Source: an uncultured Umboniibacter sp. (GTDB lineage: Bacteria > Pseudomonadota > Gammaproteobacteria > Pseudomonadales > DSM-25080). Taken from it: a DNA stretch of 64,000 bases. This document shows positions 8,808 through 17,300 of this stretch, one piece after another; position 1 is the first letter of the stretch; each line of letters opens with the position of its first letter. A program made the position numbers and the translations under genes. A model generated the notes under the pieces. The model worked only from the letters and a program-made list of their open reading frames with translations, was not told the DNA's origin and made no database searches. The stretch is taken from contig NZ_CANMGY010000011.1 of NCBI RefSeq assembly GCF_947497555.1, positions 1-64,000 on the forward strand, in the 5' to 3' direction.

Positions 8808-11800
8808 CTACGTTTTGTTTAAAATATCATTAATTTTGCTATCAATGAGTTGTCTTGATTGCTCAGAGTCTCTGTTTGATGCCTGTTCGTGGATCACCCA
8901 CTCATGTACATCATTAGCAATACATGACTTAAAAAAGCCAACATCAACTGATTTCAAATCCTTACCGATATGCTTGAATATCTCTGATATCGAGTTTGAC
9001 TCCGGAACGCAGATGCCCAGCCAAGGTACCTCGTTAAACGAACTATTGAGGCCGTATACAACGTCCCCTAGATTAATAACCTTAATGTTTAAGACTCTCT
9101 TTGCTATGGAGCTTAGAGAAATCATGCAATCAGTTCTTCTTCGCAATATGAATACATCAGCATGAATTTTGCCTAGCAACCGAAGTGTGTGGAGTGCGGA
9201 TCCCTCGGCGAAGACTAGTATTCTTGCCGTTGAATATATCCGTAGCTGCTCTGCCAATGATATGGTCTCCGGCCTAATTACCTTAACACCATTAAGTCCA
9301 AATAAATGCTCGAAGTAGCTTTCGCCGGCAATTCGCCCAGTCTTCATAGCAGCTCGTGAAATATAGTAGATGCCTTCAGTATTATTACGTTCAGTTGCGG
9401 GGTAATTACGGCTTAGCTTTTCAATGTAGTCATCAGATGGTGCTTCCCCGCCTAACATTTCATTCTGGGGTGCAACAAGTAGCTCTCTCGCGAGAATAGG
9501 GTGAGTAACGATAAAGATGTTATCTTTGCTTACACCAAGATGTTCAACTATTTCTTTAAAGAATCTTGGTGTTTTTTCATAGCCATCTATTTTATCTCTC
9601 GGATGAACTGCGAAGCAATACTTACCATCCATTCCCTTATAATCTAGGATACGAGATGAGAAGTCGGCAATTTGATGTCCAAAGTGGCGTTGTATTGCCC
9701 CACACCAAAATAGCCTTTCTTCAACGATCAGTTCGGCATCAACTGAGGTCGGTTTAGCGTCTGCCGCTTTTTCAGTCTGTCGGTGCCGAACTTCACTATC
9801 ATCGCTCCATTCTTCGTCGGGCCATACTGGCCCACCTCGATGTAAGGTCAAAAGCTCTATGTAGGGGACAATATTAATGTTTGTAAACGTCTTTATATGA
9901 TTAAGCTCAACGCTACGATTAATCGTTTCATTATCAACAGCCGTTGTTTGGGGCGATTTTTTCTCCATCTCCCCGTTATTGACACTTTGCTCGGCACGGC
10001 TTCTCGCTAGTCCGGCGAGCTTGCCTTTTGGTTGGTTGTCGATTCGCTCGGTACCTGGACTGATGAACTTAGTCCAGTTCATCTTGCCGCTTTTATAGGG
10101 TAGCGAAGTATGGGTTTTGATTGTTGGGATAACCTGCTGAGGAGAGAGAATTGTAACATCGCTATCTTGCTTGTGCTTCTCTAACCACAGTAAGTACTCA
10201 CCGAGGCACTGTATAAGTAATCCAGGTCCTGTTTTCATCCAAATGATATCTTGGTTTCGTTGCAACAAGAAGGAAATCGCTCTTTCGAGAGCAGCGATCA
10301 AAACTGGGTGGTTGGGCTTTGCGCCAATTATGTTGTTGCCAACGCCATAGGGATCCTTGAGGAGAACGAGTCCTGCGGTCTGGGGTAAGTCGGCGTAGAT
10401 AGTTGCTAAATCGCCAGTCAGCATGTCGTCGACATCTGCATACCACCCGCCCTTAGCGACAAGGTAACAAAGCCGAAAAAGGTCTGCCTGCTCAGCAGCG
10501 TGTTGACAGAGAGTGAAAGCGGCAACGACGCGCTTCGAAAAATGGGCACGAATGAATTGTTTAGCACTAAAAATATTAAACAATTGGTAATCGAAATCGG
10601 GTTGACCTTCCCACGTGCGTGTAACATCTTGGATGTAGTTGGGTATCTTAAGCGCGTTCCAATATTGAACGATGTTCCTTGGAATTTCCTCTGAAGACGG
10701 GGGTGGCGTATTTGATGTGGAATTGACGTTGGCTTGATAAAGCGTTAAAACCGCCCGAACTGCTTCGCTAAAACTGACACTATTAGCAGACTTAGCCCTA
10801 AATTCCTTTAAGACTCTGGTATGCAAGGTATTAGCGCGTGGTGTCTTTAAGCGTTCAGCAATTCTGTCAAGAAAGCGTCTCTGAAGTGGACTTTCGTCTA
10901 TGCCCATTTCTACGATACAAGCGATCGCTCGAAATTCTAAGTGAAGGCGGAAATGGTAGCTATAAATTTTATCTAGCGCAGACAGACACTCATCATAACG
11001 CCCCAGCAAGTAGTAGGCCTCACTTGCCAATTCTATTTCTTCAGGGGTTTGCTCAATGAGGGACTCAAGAAGGGCAAGCGCCTCGTCAGCGTGCCCAAGC
11101 TTAATTAAACATCGAGCATGCTGCGAAGTGGTGAGAGTGCTGCGCCTTTGTGCATGGTCATAAAGTTGTGCTAGCTGGCCGGCCGAATGATAGACGTCGA
11201 AGAAAATGAGCGGATCATAGTTCGTTTTGGTCAAATCTAAATGATCGAGTGTTGCTAGTGCACCCTCTGACTTGAATCGCAACAGCGCCTCGATCGCATG
11301 TCGAGTTCCATCATCTTGCTGGGCTAACAAGTCCTCGAGCAGATTGTTTGTCGTCTCTTCATCGGTAAGCTTCGAGCATGTTTCGATGATACGTAGGGCA
11401 ACTTTGGGATTGTTAAGAGGTTGCTTGGCAGCTTGCTGGATCAATTGCAGACAATCATCTAAGCGCCCCAGTTCTTGAAGCAGAGCAATGGCGCTTAGCA
11501 GGTTTGCAATTGCAGCACTTGAGTTGTCCTTGAGAAACCATTCAATCCAAACCAGTTGAATATCTGGATTAGTATCCTTTGACGCAAGTCGAGATAATGT
11601 ATTTCTTACGCCCAGCTCCTTGCTAGCCGAAAGATCGTCAAAGTTCTGTGCTAAATATTCACTAGCTTGTTCCGGATTAAGTGCTTGTAGGCATTCCACG
11701 GAACCTAACACAGCCCATTGGTTACCTGGGATGGAATCATATATTTGGAGAGACTTATGGTATTCCTTCAACCTTAGTAGGCACTGCGCCTTTCTGAGTT

Positions 11801-12452
11801 GAATCTGTGGGTCGTCAGGGAATTGCTTCAGTGCTTCATCACACAAATCGATAGTTTTTGCAAAGCGCTGTAGGGTAATCTCTACGTCTAATAAGCCCAT
11901 ATAACTAGGCTTATGTTTAGGGTGTTCGGCAATTAAGCTTTTATAAGTTTCACGTGCCGCTAGGCTATCACCCTGAAACCTCTGAAGTGAAGCCTGCTCA
12001 ATGGCGACGGGTAGCGAGGATTTGACATCATTGGGTAGGCTCTCAATATATGCGAGTGCTTCCAATGCGCGATTCGCCAAGCGGAAGTATCTAAGCTTTA
12101 AGGCAACGAGATGCTCATTATTAGGCTTTTGCTGAAGAAATTCCCCAACCTTCTTAAGACGCTGTTGATGGCTAAAGTCATGTTCATGCGATCTCAATAG
12201 GCCTAACATAACCCATTGGTTATCCGGTGCCTGCGTCATTAACTTTGTATAAAGAGATTGAGCTTTGTCGAATTGCTGTGTGGCCAGCCAAGCGCCTGCT
12301 AGCGCGATAGCTTGATGAACAGGCAGGGTTTCATTTGGAAGAGGCTCCAGTAGTTGGATGATCTGGTTATGCTGACCAAGCTGCTTGTATTGTGTTAGCT
12401 GCTCGTCAATTGATAGCGCTTTTACAGGGCCTTCGGAGTTCATTCGGCTCAT
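8808..12452 (-). CDS. TPR - GT32-like - GT61-like glycosyltransferase fusion
   Basis: This 1214-residue protein has three parts. Residues about 15-560 are helical TPR-like repeats. Residues about 590-790 form a DXD glycosyltransferase domain: IPRNIVQYWN opens it and RLCYLVAKGGWYADVDDM (about 660-677) holds the Asp-x-Asp metal site. Residues about 910-1130 resemble GT61 (DUF563) enzymes, with FGHQIADFSSRILDY (about 924-938) and FAEGSALHTL (about 1081-1090). A polar, probably disordered linker (about 805-905) separates the two catalytic parts. Two fused transferases suggest consecutive sugar additions on one acceptor. It lies between the 2,3-dehydratase gene and the Hint-domain gene on the leftward strand. 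Domain calls rest on motifs and should be fairly safe; substrates are unknown. Confidence 0.75.
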   Translation of the reverse strand: MSRMNSEGPVKALSIDEQLTQYKQLGQHNQIIQLLEPLPNETLPVHQAIALAGAWLATQQFDKAQSLYTKLMTQAPDNQWVMLGLLRSHEHDFSHQQRLKKVGEFLQQKPNNEHLVALKLRYFRLANRALEALAYIESLPNDVKSSLPVAIEQASLQRFQGDSLAARETYKSLIAEHPKHKPSYMGLLDVEITLQRFAKTIDLCDEALKQFPDDPQIQLRKAQCLLRLKEYHKSLQIYDSIPGNQWAVLGSVECLQALNPEQASEYLAQNFDDLSASKELGVRNTLSRLASKDTNPDIQLVWIEWFLKDNSSAAIANLLSAIALLQELGRLDDCLQLIQQAAKQPLNNPKVALRIIETCSKLTDEETTNNLLEDLLAQQDDGTRHAIEALLRFKSEGALATLDHLDLTKTNYDPLIFFDVYHSAGQLAQLYDHAQRRSTLTTSQHARCLIKLGHADEALALLESLIEQTPEEIELASEAYYLLGRYDECLSALDKIYSYHFRLHLEFRAIACIVEMGIDESPLQRRFLDRIAERLKTPRANTLHTRVLKEFRAKSANSVSFSEAVRAVLTLYQANVNSTSNTPPPSSEEIPRNIVQYWNALKIPNYIQDVTRTWEGQPDFDYQLFNIFSAKQFIRAHFSKRVVAAFTLCQHAAEQADLFRLCYLVAKGGWYADVDDMLTGDLATIYADLPQTAGLVLLKDPYGVGNNIIGAKPNHPVLIAALERAISFLLQRNQDIIWMKTGPGLLIQCLGEYLLWLEKHKQDSDVTILSPQQVIPTIKTHTSLPYKSGKMNWTKFISPGTERIDNQPKGKLAGLARSRAEQSVNNGEMEKKSPQTTAVDNETINRSVELNHIKTFTNINIVPYIELLTLHRGGPVWPDEEWSDDSEVRHRQTEKAADAKPTSVDAELIVEERLFWCGAIQRHFGHQIADFSSRILDYKGMDGKYCFAVHPRDKIDGYEKTPRFFKEIVEHLGVSKDNIFIVTHPILARELLVAPQNEMLGGEAPSDDYIEKLSRNYPATERNNTEGIYYISRAAMKTGRIAGESYFEHLFGLNGVKVIRPETISLAEQLRIYSTARILVFAEGSALHTLRLLGKIHADVFILRRRTDCMISLSSIAKRVLNIKVINLGDVVYGLNSSFNEVPWLGICVPESNSISEIFKHIGKDLKSVDVGFFKSCIANDVHEWVIHEQASNRDSEQSRQLIDSKINDILNKT

Positions 12453-12564
12453 TGCCTTGTCTATTACCTAAGGCGATAAATGGCTACCATTATTAGTACC
12501 CTCTCATCGTTGACTCAATATACTCCCTCTATTGAGGGGCGAAATCAAGTCATCGAGCGTGCTT

Positions 12565-13503
12565 TTAGCCTGCCTGCTTAAGCGTCAAGGCCGCTGACTC
12601 GTTGGCAACAAGCGCCGCCCAATCCGTTTCCTCGACTTTGATACCCAATGAAACACGTAAGTCTTCAGGTAAATGTCTCACTGCGGTAATACGCGGGACA
12701 TCCATTTCCGGAATGATTCGTTCCGCGCCATAGGTGTCTACGTACTCGGTATAGTTATCGAAGGCTTTTCTGTCGGGTGCATCAACAAAGGTTTCCGCCG
12801 CCAACCCATTGGCAATAATCGCCTCGTGCGCTTCAGTTTCAATGTGATAATAGGTGAAGGTATCCGGCATATCTCTCAACGATACCTGCGTAATCGTTGA
12901 GCCATTTACTAATACACTCGCATTAATAAGTTGACCGTCGAGATAAATGGCGTGAGAGCCCGTGACGAAAAGATCTTTGCTTGGGATATCTTTACCTAAT
13001 GCTCCATGAGCGATCTTTACCGGGGCATGGTGTGATGACGTTTTAATGTTGTTTTCAACGGTTTGTGTTCCTACCCATCGAATCGCTTGTTCGCGTCCGT
13101 CATGAGTAAGGACCGTGTCGCCAAAGGTAAGGTCTTCAATCTTTTTAGCGCCGCTGATGGTGAGGATTTCAGTGCCCTGTAAAAAGCAAAAGGGGTACGC
13201 CAACAACGTTTCGACAGTTAGGCTAGTCCCGCTGGTGTAGGATTTGGTTGAAAATAAGACTGGATCCCCTGAATAGGGTTGAAGGATTATGCCATATTCA
13301 GTCCAACCTATTATCTGTGCTGCATACGGACTACCCCCAAACTCAAATGTAAGATAATCACCGATAGCGACTTCGTCATTCGCATTTCCATCTGCGCCAT
13401 CCTCAGCGTAAGCTGGAAGAAAGCTTACGTCATTAGAGTCTGAGTAGACTGTATCTCCTGAAGAATTCAACTGGGTAAAGAAGTTAAACTGCTGTCTAGG
13501 CAT
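12565..13503 (-). CDS. Hint-domain (Hedgehog/intein-like) protein
   Basis: A 312-residue protein whose centre is a Hint_2-type domain. CFLQGTEILTISGAKKIEDL (about 106-125) carries the catalytic-type Cys and first block, followed by FGDTVLTHDGREQAIRWVG, then VTGSHAIYLDGQLI (about 180-193) and TYYHIETEAHEAIIANGLAAE (conserved His and E-x-H-x-x-I-x-x-x-G pattern, about 217-237). Hint domains catalyse N-S acyl shifts and autoprocessing. The N-terminal ~100 residues, rich in Gly, Ser, Thr and Asp, would be the processed part. Relatives are often secreted proteins of marine and alphaproteobacteria. No clear signal peptide is visible. Its place in a sulfated-glycan locus is unexplained. Confidence 0.78.
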   Translation of the reverse strand: MPRQQFNFFTQLNSSGDTVYSDSNDVSFLPAYAEDGADGNANDEVAIGDYLTFEFGGSPYAAQIIGWTEYGIILQPYSGDPVLFSTKSYTSGTSLTVETLLAYPFCFLQGTEILTISGAKKIEDLTFGDTVLTHDGREQAIRWVGTQTVENNIKTSSHHAPVKIAHGALGKDIPSKDLFVTGSHAIYLDGQLINASVLVNGSTITQVSLRDMPDTFTYYHIETEAHEAIIANGLAAETFVDAPDRKAFDNYTEYVDTYGAERIIPEMDVPRITAVRHLPEDLRVSLGIKVEETDWAALVANESAALTLKQAG

Positions 13504-13638
13504 TATGTTCTTCCTAAATAAGCTTCATCAAAAGTGATCAGTATAATGTACATCCTAGCATTAAGACCTACGTTTTCAACAATTTTAAAGTGCTACTAAT
13601 ATAAATTGCTTGGTCTAGCTAGCGCACTTAGTTAAGGT

Positions 13639-14466
13639 TCAAGTGCCCTTCTCAGGTACCACACAGTGAGCTTTAGAGTGCTTTAGCGTGCGCCAAAATG
13701 CCATGTTGTTGTACTTCCCAAATACATCTGGCGGCAAAATGGTCTCTCTCGTCCGTGGAGCGACTTCTTTATGAACACGGTGTAAGCCATCCATACCTAA
13801 CTGTGAATCAAATTCGGGTGCATCGTATTCCACATCGGAAAAATTATGCTCAAAGCTGGGAAGTTCGAAGAATTCGTAAATTAACTTCATAACCTCTTTG
13901 GGGCGTGCAACCAGCAAATCATAGTCAACTAGCATGAGTCGCTCGGCGTGTTCAGAGTAACAGGCCTCTCGAAGTGCATTCCAGGCATAGCCAACCAAAC
14001 CATTGGGGTCGGTCATCGCTTCAGTGCGAGAGTAGACGGTTGCTCGTTGCTGAGGATTGCTAAAAACTCGAGTGTTTTCAAATGGGTTGTTTCGGTACTG
14101 CCTTTCCATCGAGTCGACAATCCAGGAGACGTCTCGGACTAGGCAGAGAAATTTAGCGTCGGGAAATAACTCAAGCGCTAACGGAAGCTTTGCGGTCCAG
14201 CTGCGACTAGTATCGAAAATAACCTCTTCTTCGTAGTCCCCGTAGAAACTATCAAAGATGCCCGTAAGAAGCTTTCGCCGTTGTTTCTGCGAAACCATGG
14301 GGCCAAATTCAGATCCAGCAGAAACCTGTGAAATGATTCCGTCAACGAGTCCAGAAACGGGTGTGCTCATCGCCGCATGAATACTGGGATTCTGCTTTAG
14401 CAACGCTGCAGTAAGCGTTGAACCTGATCGAGGTAGGCCTGAAATAAAGTGCATTTTCTGATTCAT
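13639..14466 (-). CDS. Sulfotransferase
   Basis: A 275-residue protein with a PAPS-binding P-loop GLPRSGSTLTAALL (about 10-23) close to the N-terminus and a 3'-phosphate motif CLVRDVSWIVDSMERQYR (about 108-125). The length fits a single-domain sulfotransferase. Further conserved-looking segments are WNALREACYSE and LMLVDYDLLVARP, which in such enzymes complete the fold after the PAPS site. It has no signal peptide or membrane segment. It is separated by 135 bases from the Hint-domain gene and by 261 from the upstream sulfotransferase gene, so it may be its own transcription unit. The acceptor is unknown. Confidence 0.82.
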   Translation of the reverse strand: MNQKMHFISGLPRSGSTLTAALLKQNPSIHAAMSTPVSGLVDGIISQVSAGSEFGPMVSQKQRRKLLTGIFDSFYGDYEEEVIFDTSRSWTAKLPLALELFPDAKFLCLVRDVSWIVDSMERQYRNNPFENTRVFSNPQQRATVYSRTEAMTDPNGLVGYAWNALREACYSEHAERLMLVDYDLLVARPKEVMKLIYEFFELPSFEHNFSDVEYDAPEFDSQLGMDGLHRVHKEVAPRTRETILPPDVFGKYNNMAFWRTLKHSKAHCVVPEKGT

Positions 14467-14644
14467 TGTTATTCGCTATTTTATGCTTTGTTAAATGAGT
14501 ATATAGAGCCTACCAAAGGAAACGCAATGAATTGTAACATTCCTAACTAGGTGACCAAATTCGGTAGGCCACTACATTCCCAATCGAATGCTTTACTTGT
14601 GAGGAGCGGGGATGGCTAACATATATTTAGATGGTAATGATCAA

Positions 14645-14667
14645 TGAGTGTTTTAATTGAACACTCA
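14645..14667. repeat. 8-bp stem hairpin in intergenic gap
   Basis: TGAGTGTT and AACACTCA pair around a 7-base loop in the 261-base gap between two leftward sulfotransferase genes, about 60 bases after the stop of the upstream gene. Neither strand shows a T-run afterwards, so this is not a standard terminator. The rest of the gap shows nothing else I can name. Confidence 0.3.
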
Positions 14668-14727
14668 ATGTTCATGGTGAGGCTAATCTGTTGTTGGAAT
14701 ACCCTTAGAGAATAGTGTGTGCATTTA

Positions 14728-16056
14728 TTATTTTGATGAGTCTCTCTTTAAGATCTGAACCAGCCTAGTGATTCTCGCCCAAATGGACTGCCCTGGATCG
14801 CTCTGTCCCGGGTTTCCATTCGGCTGACACAGAAACTTCTCGTTCACCAACCTTACAATCTTGTCCCCACACGGTCGCTCCTTTAGCGCCACCATTAGGT
14901 ACTTCTCTGCCATCGCCTGATTCCCGCTGCCAAATTCGAATATCGCCAGCTCACGGGCAATATCAGCAGTGCCAAGCTTTGACGAACCGCTCAGCTTTTT
15001 GCAGAGAGCATGGAGCTCGGCATCAACATTGCCGCTAACACAGCTTTGATCTACACCCGTTAGCGTCATAAAGTAGGGCGAGGGCGCTAGTCTTGGTATG
15101 TGACTTTGCAGGCGATCCGTTAGGAGTTTCCACGTTTCGGGTTCACTTGTTTGCAAATATTCGCCCACGGCATCAAAGCACTGATGATTCAGTAATAGCT
15201 GATCATGAAATGGCGGACGTTCCATTTTTTTATCAAGGGTAAGCAATGGCTTGAGAGCTTGCAGTTTACGTGTTTTTATAAAATCGGCTAACTGATTACG
15301 TAATCTTCGGCGAATTTTGGTCTGCTTGGATTCATCCAGTAGCGAGTAGTTCGAAGTCCCTTGGTTGAAGGCCTGTAGTGCTCTATCCAGTGATTGGTTG
15401 ATGTCATCAATGTCGAAGTAATTACACATTCGTTTAAATTCGAGCGCTTCGAGCGAGTAGCCTGGATTAATGGCTTTACTACTTGTGTCTTCGAATGGCA
15501 GGTCTAGTACTTCAAGTAAATCATTCACCACTGAGCCGTTACGGAATAAACTCGTGTGAAAGGGGCGAATATTCAAGTGAATACCGTCTGAACTATCAAG
15601 GAGTTTAGCTAAGTTTTTCAGTACACCGTATTCAATCCTTGGGTCCACCATGAAAGGGTATTTAATACCATGGCGCTTTATTCCCTGGTTATAGCCGGAT
15701 TCTAAGGTATCAATAGGGTTCCTAACGTAAACAATAAATTCGGCGTTAGGAATTAGCTCATTCAGCGCTTGAATGTGCTTGAAAAAAAACTCGGAACTCA
15801 GAAGTAGGGTGTGTTCATCACGGTTTTCAAATTCCGCCAGTAATTGCTGTGTAGCTTTGGCGCAGGGAAGGGTCGTGTCGTCTTCGCGCTTCATAACGCG
15901 CAGTAAATTACCGCTGCTGATACCATTGCAATCTAGCTGATGCTCAGGATACCAAAAGCCTTCGCCGCTAAGTTCTGCTGCGTGGTTGCTGAACCAGTGC
16001 TGAATGGCAGAAGTGCCGGTCTTCCCTGGTCCACTGTGGAGTACTACTCGTTTCAT
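14728..16056 (-). CDS. Sulfotransferase-like P-loop protein, paralogue of 28426-29715
   Basis: A 442-residue protein. SGPGKTGTSAIQHWFSNH (about 8-25) is the P-loop and FIVYVRNPIDTLESGYNQ (about 107-124) the second PAPS-binding motif. Both, plus the intervening WYPEHQLD segment and the LEFKRMCNYF block, recur nearly in order in the protein at 28426-29715, so the two are paralogues. The C-terminal half is helical; its last part has a short repeat-like segment (AIFEFGSGNQAMAEKYLMVA) that could be a single TPR unit. It probably sulfates a carbohydrate, but this subfamily is less well defined than classical sulfotransferases. It follows the WcbI-like gene by 125 bases. Confidence 0.7.
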   Translation of the reverse strand: MKRVVLHSGPGKTGTSAIQHWFSNHAAELSGEGFWYPEHQLDCNGISSGNLLRVMKREDDTTLPCAKATQQLLAEFENRDEHTLLLSSEFFFKHIQALNELIPNAEFIVYVRNPIDTLESGYNQGIKRHGIKYPFMVDPRIEYGVLKNLAKLLDSSDGIHLNIRPFHTSLFRNGSVVNDLLEVLDLPFEDTSSKAINPGYSLEALEFKRMCNYFDIDDINQSLDRALQAFNQGTSNYSLLDESKQTKIRRRLRNQLADFIKTRKLQALKPLLTLDKKMERPPFHDQLLLNHQCFDAVGEYLQTSEPETWKLLTDRLQSHIPRLAPSPYFMTLTGVDQSCVSGNVDAELHALCKKLSGSSKLGTADIARELAIFEFGSGNQAMAEKYLMVALKERPCGDKIVRLVNEKFLCQPNGNPGQSDPGQSIWARITRLVQILKRDSSK

Positions 16057-16181
16057 ACTTATCGGTAACTACAATGACTTAATATGAGAGTAATTTAGCA
16101 TAAGCTATGGTCTGAGGTATAAGAGTTTATTGTTCTACGAGTCGCCTTTGCTCCCGAAGTTTGTCTAGCGTCACGAAAAAA

Positions 16182-17111
16182 CTAGTAGAGTGCCTTAAAC
16201 TTCATGACTGCTGCTTTGTTTTGCTCATAGATGCGATAAAATTCAGTCACTAGGTCGGCGTCCGCTCTTGGGGTATTGCCTTTGCCTCGTTTGAAGCCGT
16301 CTTCGCTAATGTTAACCAGGTAACCAATATTTTCAGTGGGCTCCTCTGTGCTAATTGGATTGGCTCGGGTGACAGTAAAATTAAGTATCTCGCCTTGGGT
16401 GTCCGTGCTCATATTTGCAATGCTAAGGTGCTCAAGGATTCTATTCGCCTCTTCGTTCAGTAATTGCTTGTTAGGATGATTGAAGGCGTGGAAACTGCAG
16501 TGTTTGTTCACAAGGTCTCGCTCCACCACATCCGTCATCTTAATGTCTACGTAAGCCTCGCGTTCTTTTAGGGTAGCTAACGAAGCTTTGGCTGCATGCT
16601 GGTAACGCGCGGTATTGTATTCTCTCGAGCTTAATCGTTTTAGCGTCTCCGCCTGAGTGAGTCCTTGCTGAAAGCCCTCTACAATTGTCACATTATGATA
16701 TTCACCCATTGGTCCATGGAGTCGCCCTTTAGGGGTGTTTAAATAACTCCAGTCCGAGTGAAAACCATTAAAATGAAGATTTAAAAAAGTAGTGACTTTA
16801 TTGGGGTGCGCTTGTTTAAGCGTATTGGTAGCTATGTTGCCAAATTTATCGGCAAGAGGCTGAGTGATAATATGGTCAACCCTCCTGATGAGCGCGTCTA
16901 GCTGAGGATCATGTTTATAGGTATGAGCAGTAATTACCTTGGTAATCCGGATAAATGGATTTTTAGCCTGTAGTATTTTTGCTAAGGGCTCGGCTTGGCA
17001 GTTGCCAATAATTATCAGCTTAGTTGTTTTTGAACCTCGCTGAAGCCTGCGTCTGAGGTTGGGATACAGCTTACGGATAGCAAAGCGACTAATACGTGCG
17101 ATCATTGCCAC
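16182..17111 (-). CDS. WcbI-like polysaccharide biosynthesis protein
   Basis: The protein of up to 309 residues contains KLIIIGNCQAEPLAKIL (about 31-47), the G-N-C-Q signature of the WcbI family, and ITQPLADKFG (about 98-107). WcbI proteins are encoded in capsule loci; one from Burkholderia pseudomallei has been studied structurally and linked to acetyl-group metabolism in capsule synthesis. The role here is inferred from family and context. The first codon could be GTG at 17111 or ATG at 17105; the sequence does not decide between them. It is the first gene of the second leftward run and is divergent from the GT2 gene at 17301. Confidence 0.7.
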   Translation of the reverse strand: MAMIARISRFAIRKLYPNLRRRLQRGSKTTKLIIIGNCQAEPLAKILQAKNPFIRITKVITAHTYKHDPQLDALIRRVDHIITQPLADKFGNIATNTLKQAHPNKVTTFLNLHFNGFHSDWSYLNTPKGRLHGPMGEYHNVTIVEGFQQGLTQAETLKRLSSREYNTARYQHAAKASLATLKEREAYVDIKMTDVVERDLVNKHCSFHAFNHPNKQLLNEEANRILEHLSIANMSTDTQGEILNFTVTRANPISTEEPTENIGYLVNISEDGFKRGKGNTPRADADLVTEFYRIYEQNKAAVMKFKALY

Positions 17112-17300
17112 GTCGCTCTATTTAGATTGAACGCAAACTCAGGGTATGACTTATTTAAAGAGCCAGTAGCGTCCCGCATCCGCATATCAATACAGTTTTT
17201 CAGTCTCATCGATTCTTGTTGGTACTATGTAAGTTATGAAGTTTGTGTTTGAGTAATACATTATCATACGCTACATCAAACTACGCGAATAGCAGATGGA

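Noticed and set aside
12523-12539. Short CCCTC/GAGGG hairpin upstream of the Hint-domain gene's 3' neighbour region.
   Set aside because: Only a 5-bp stem with no T-run on either strand; not enough for a terminator call.
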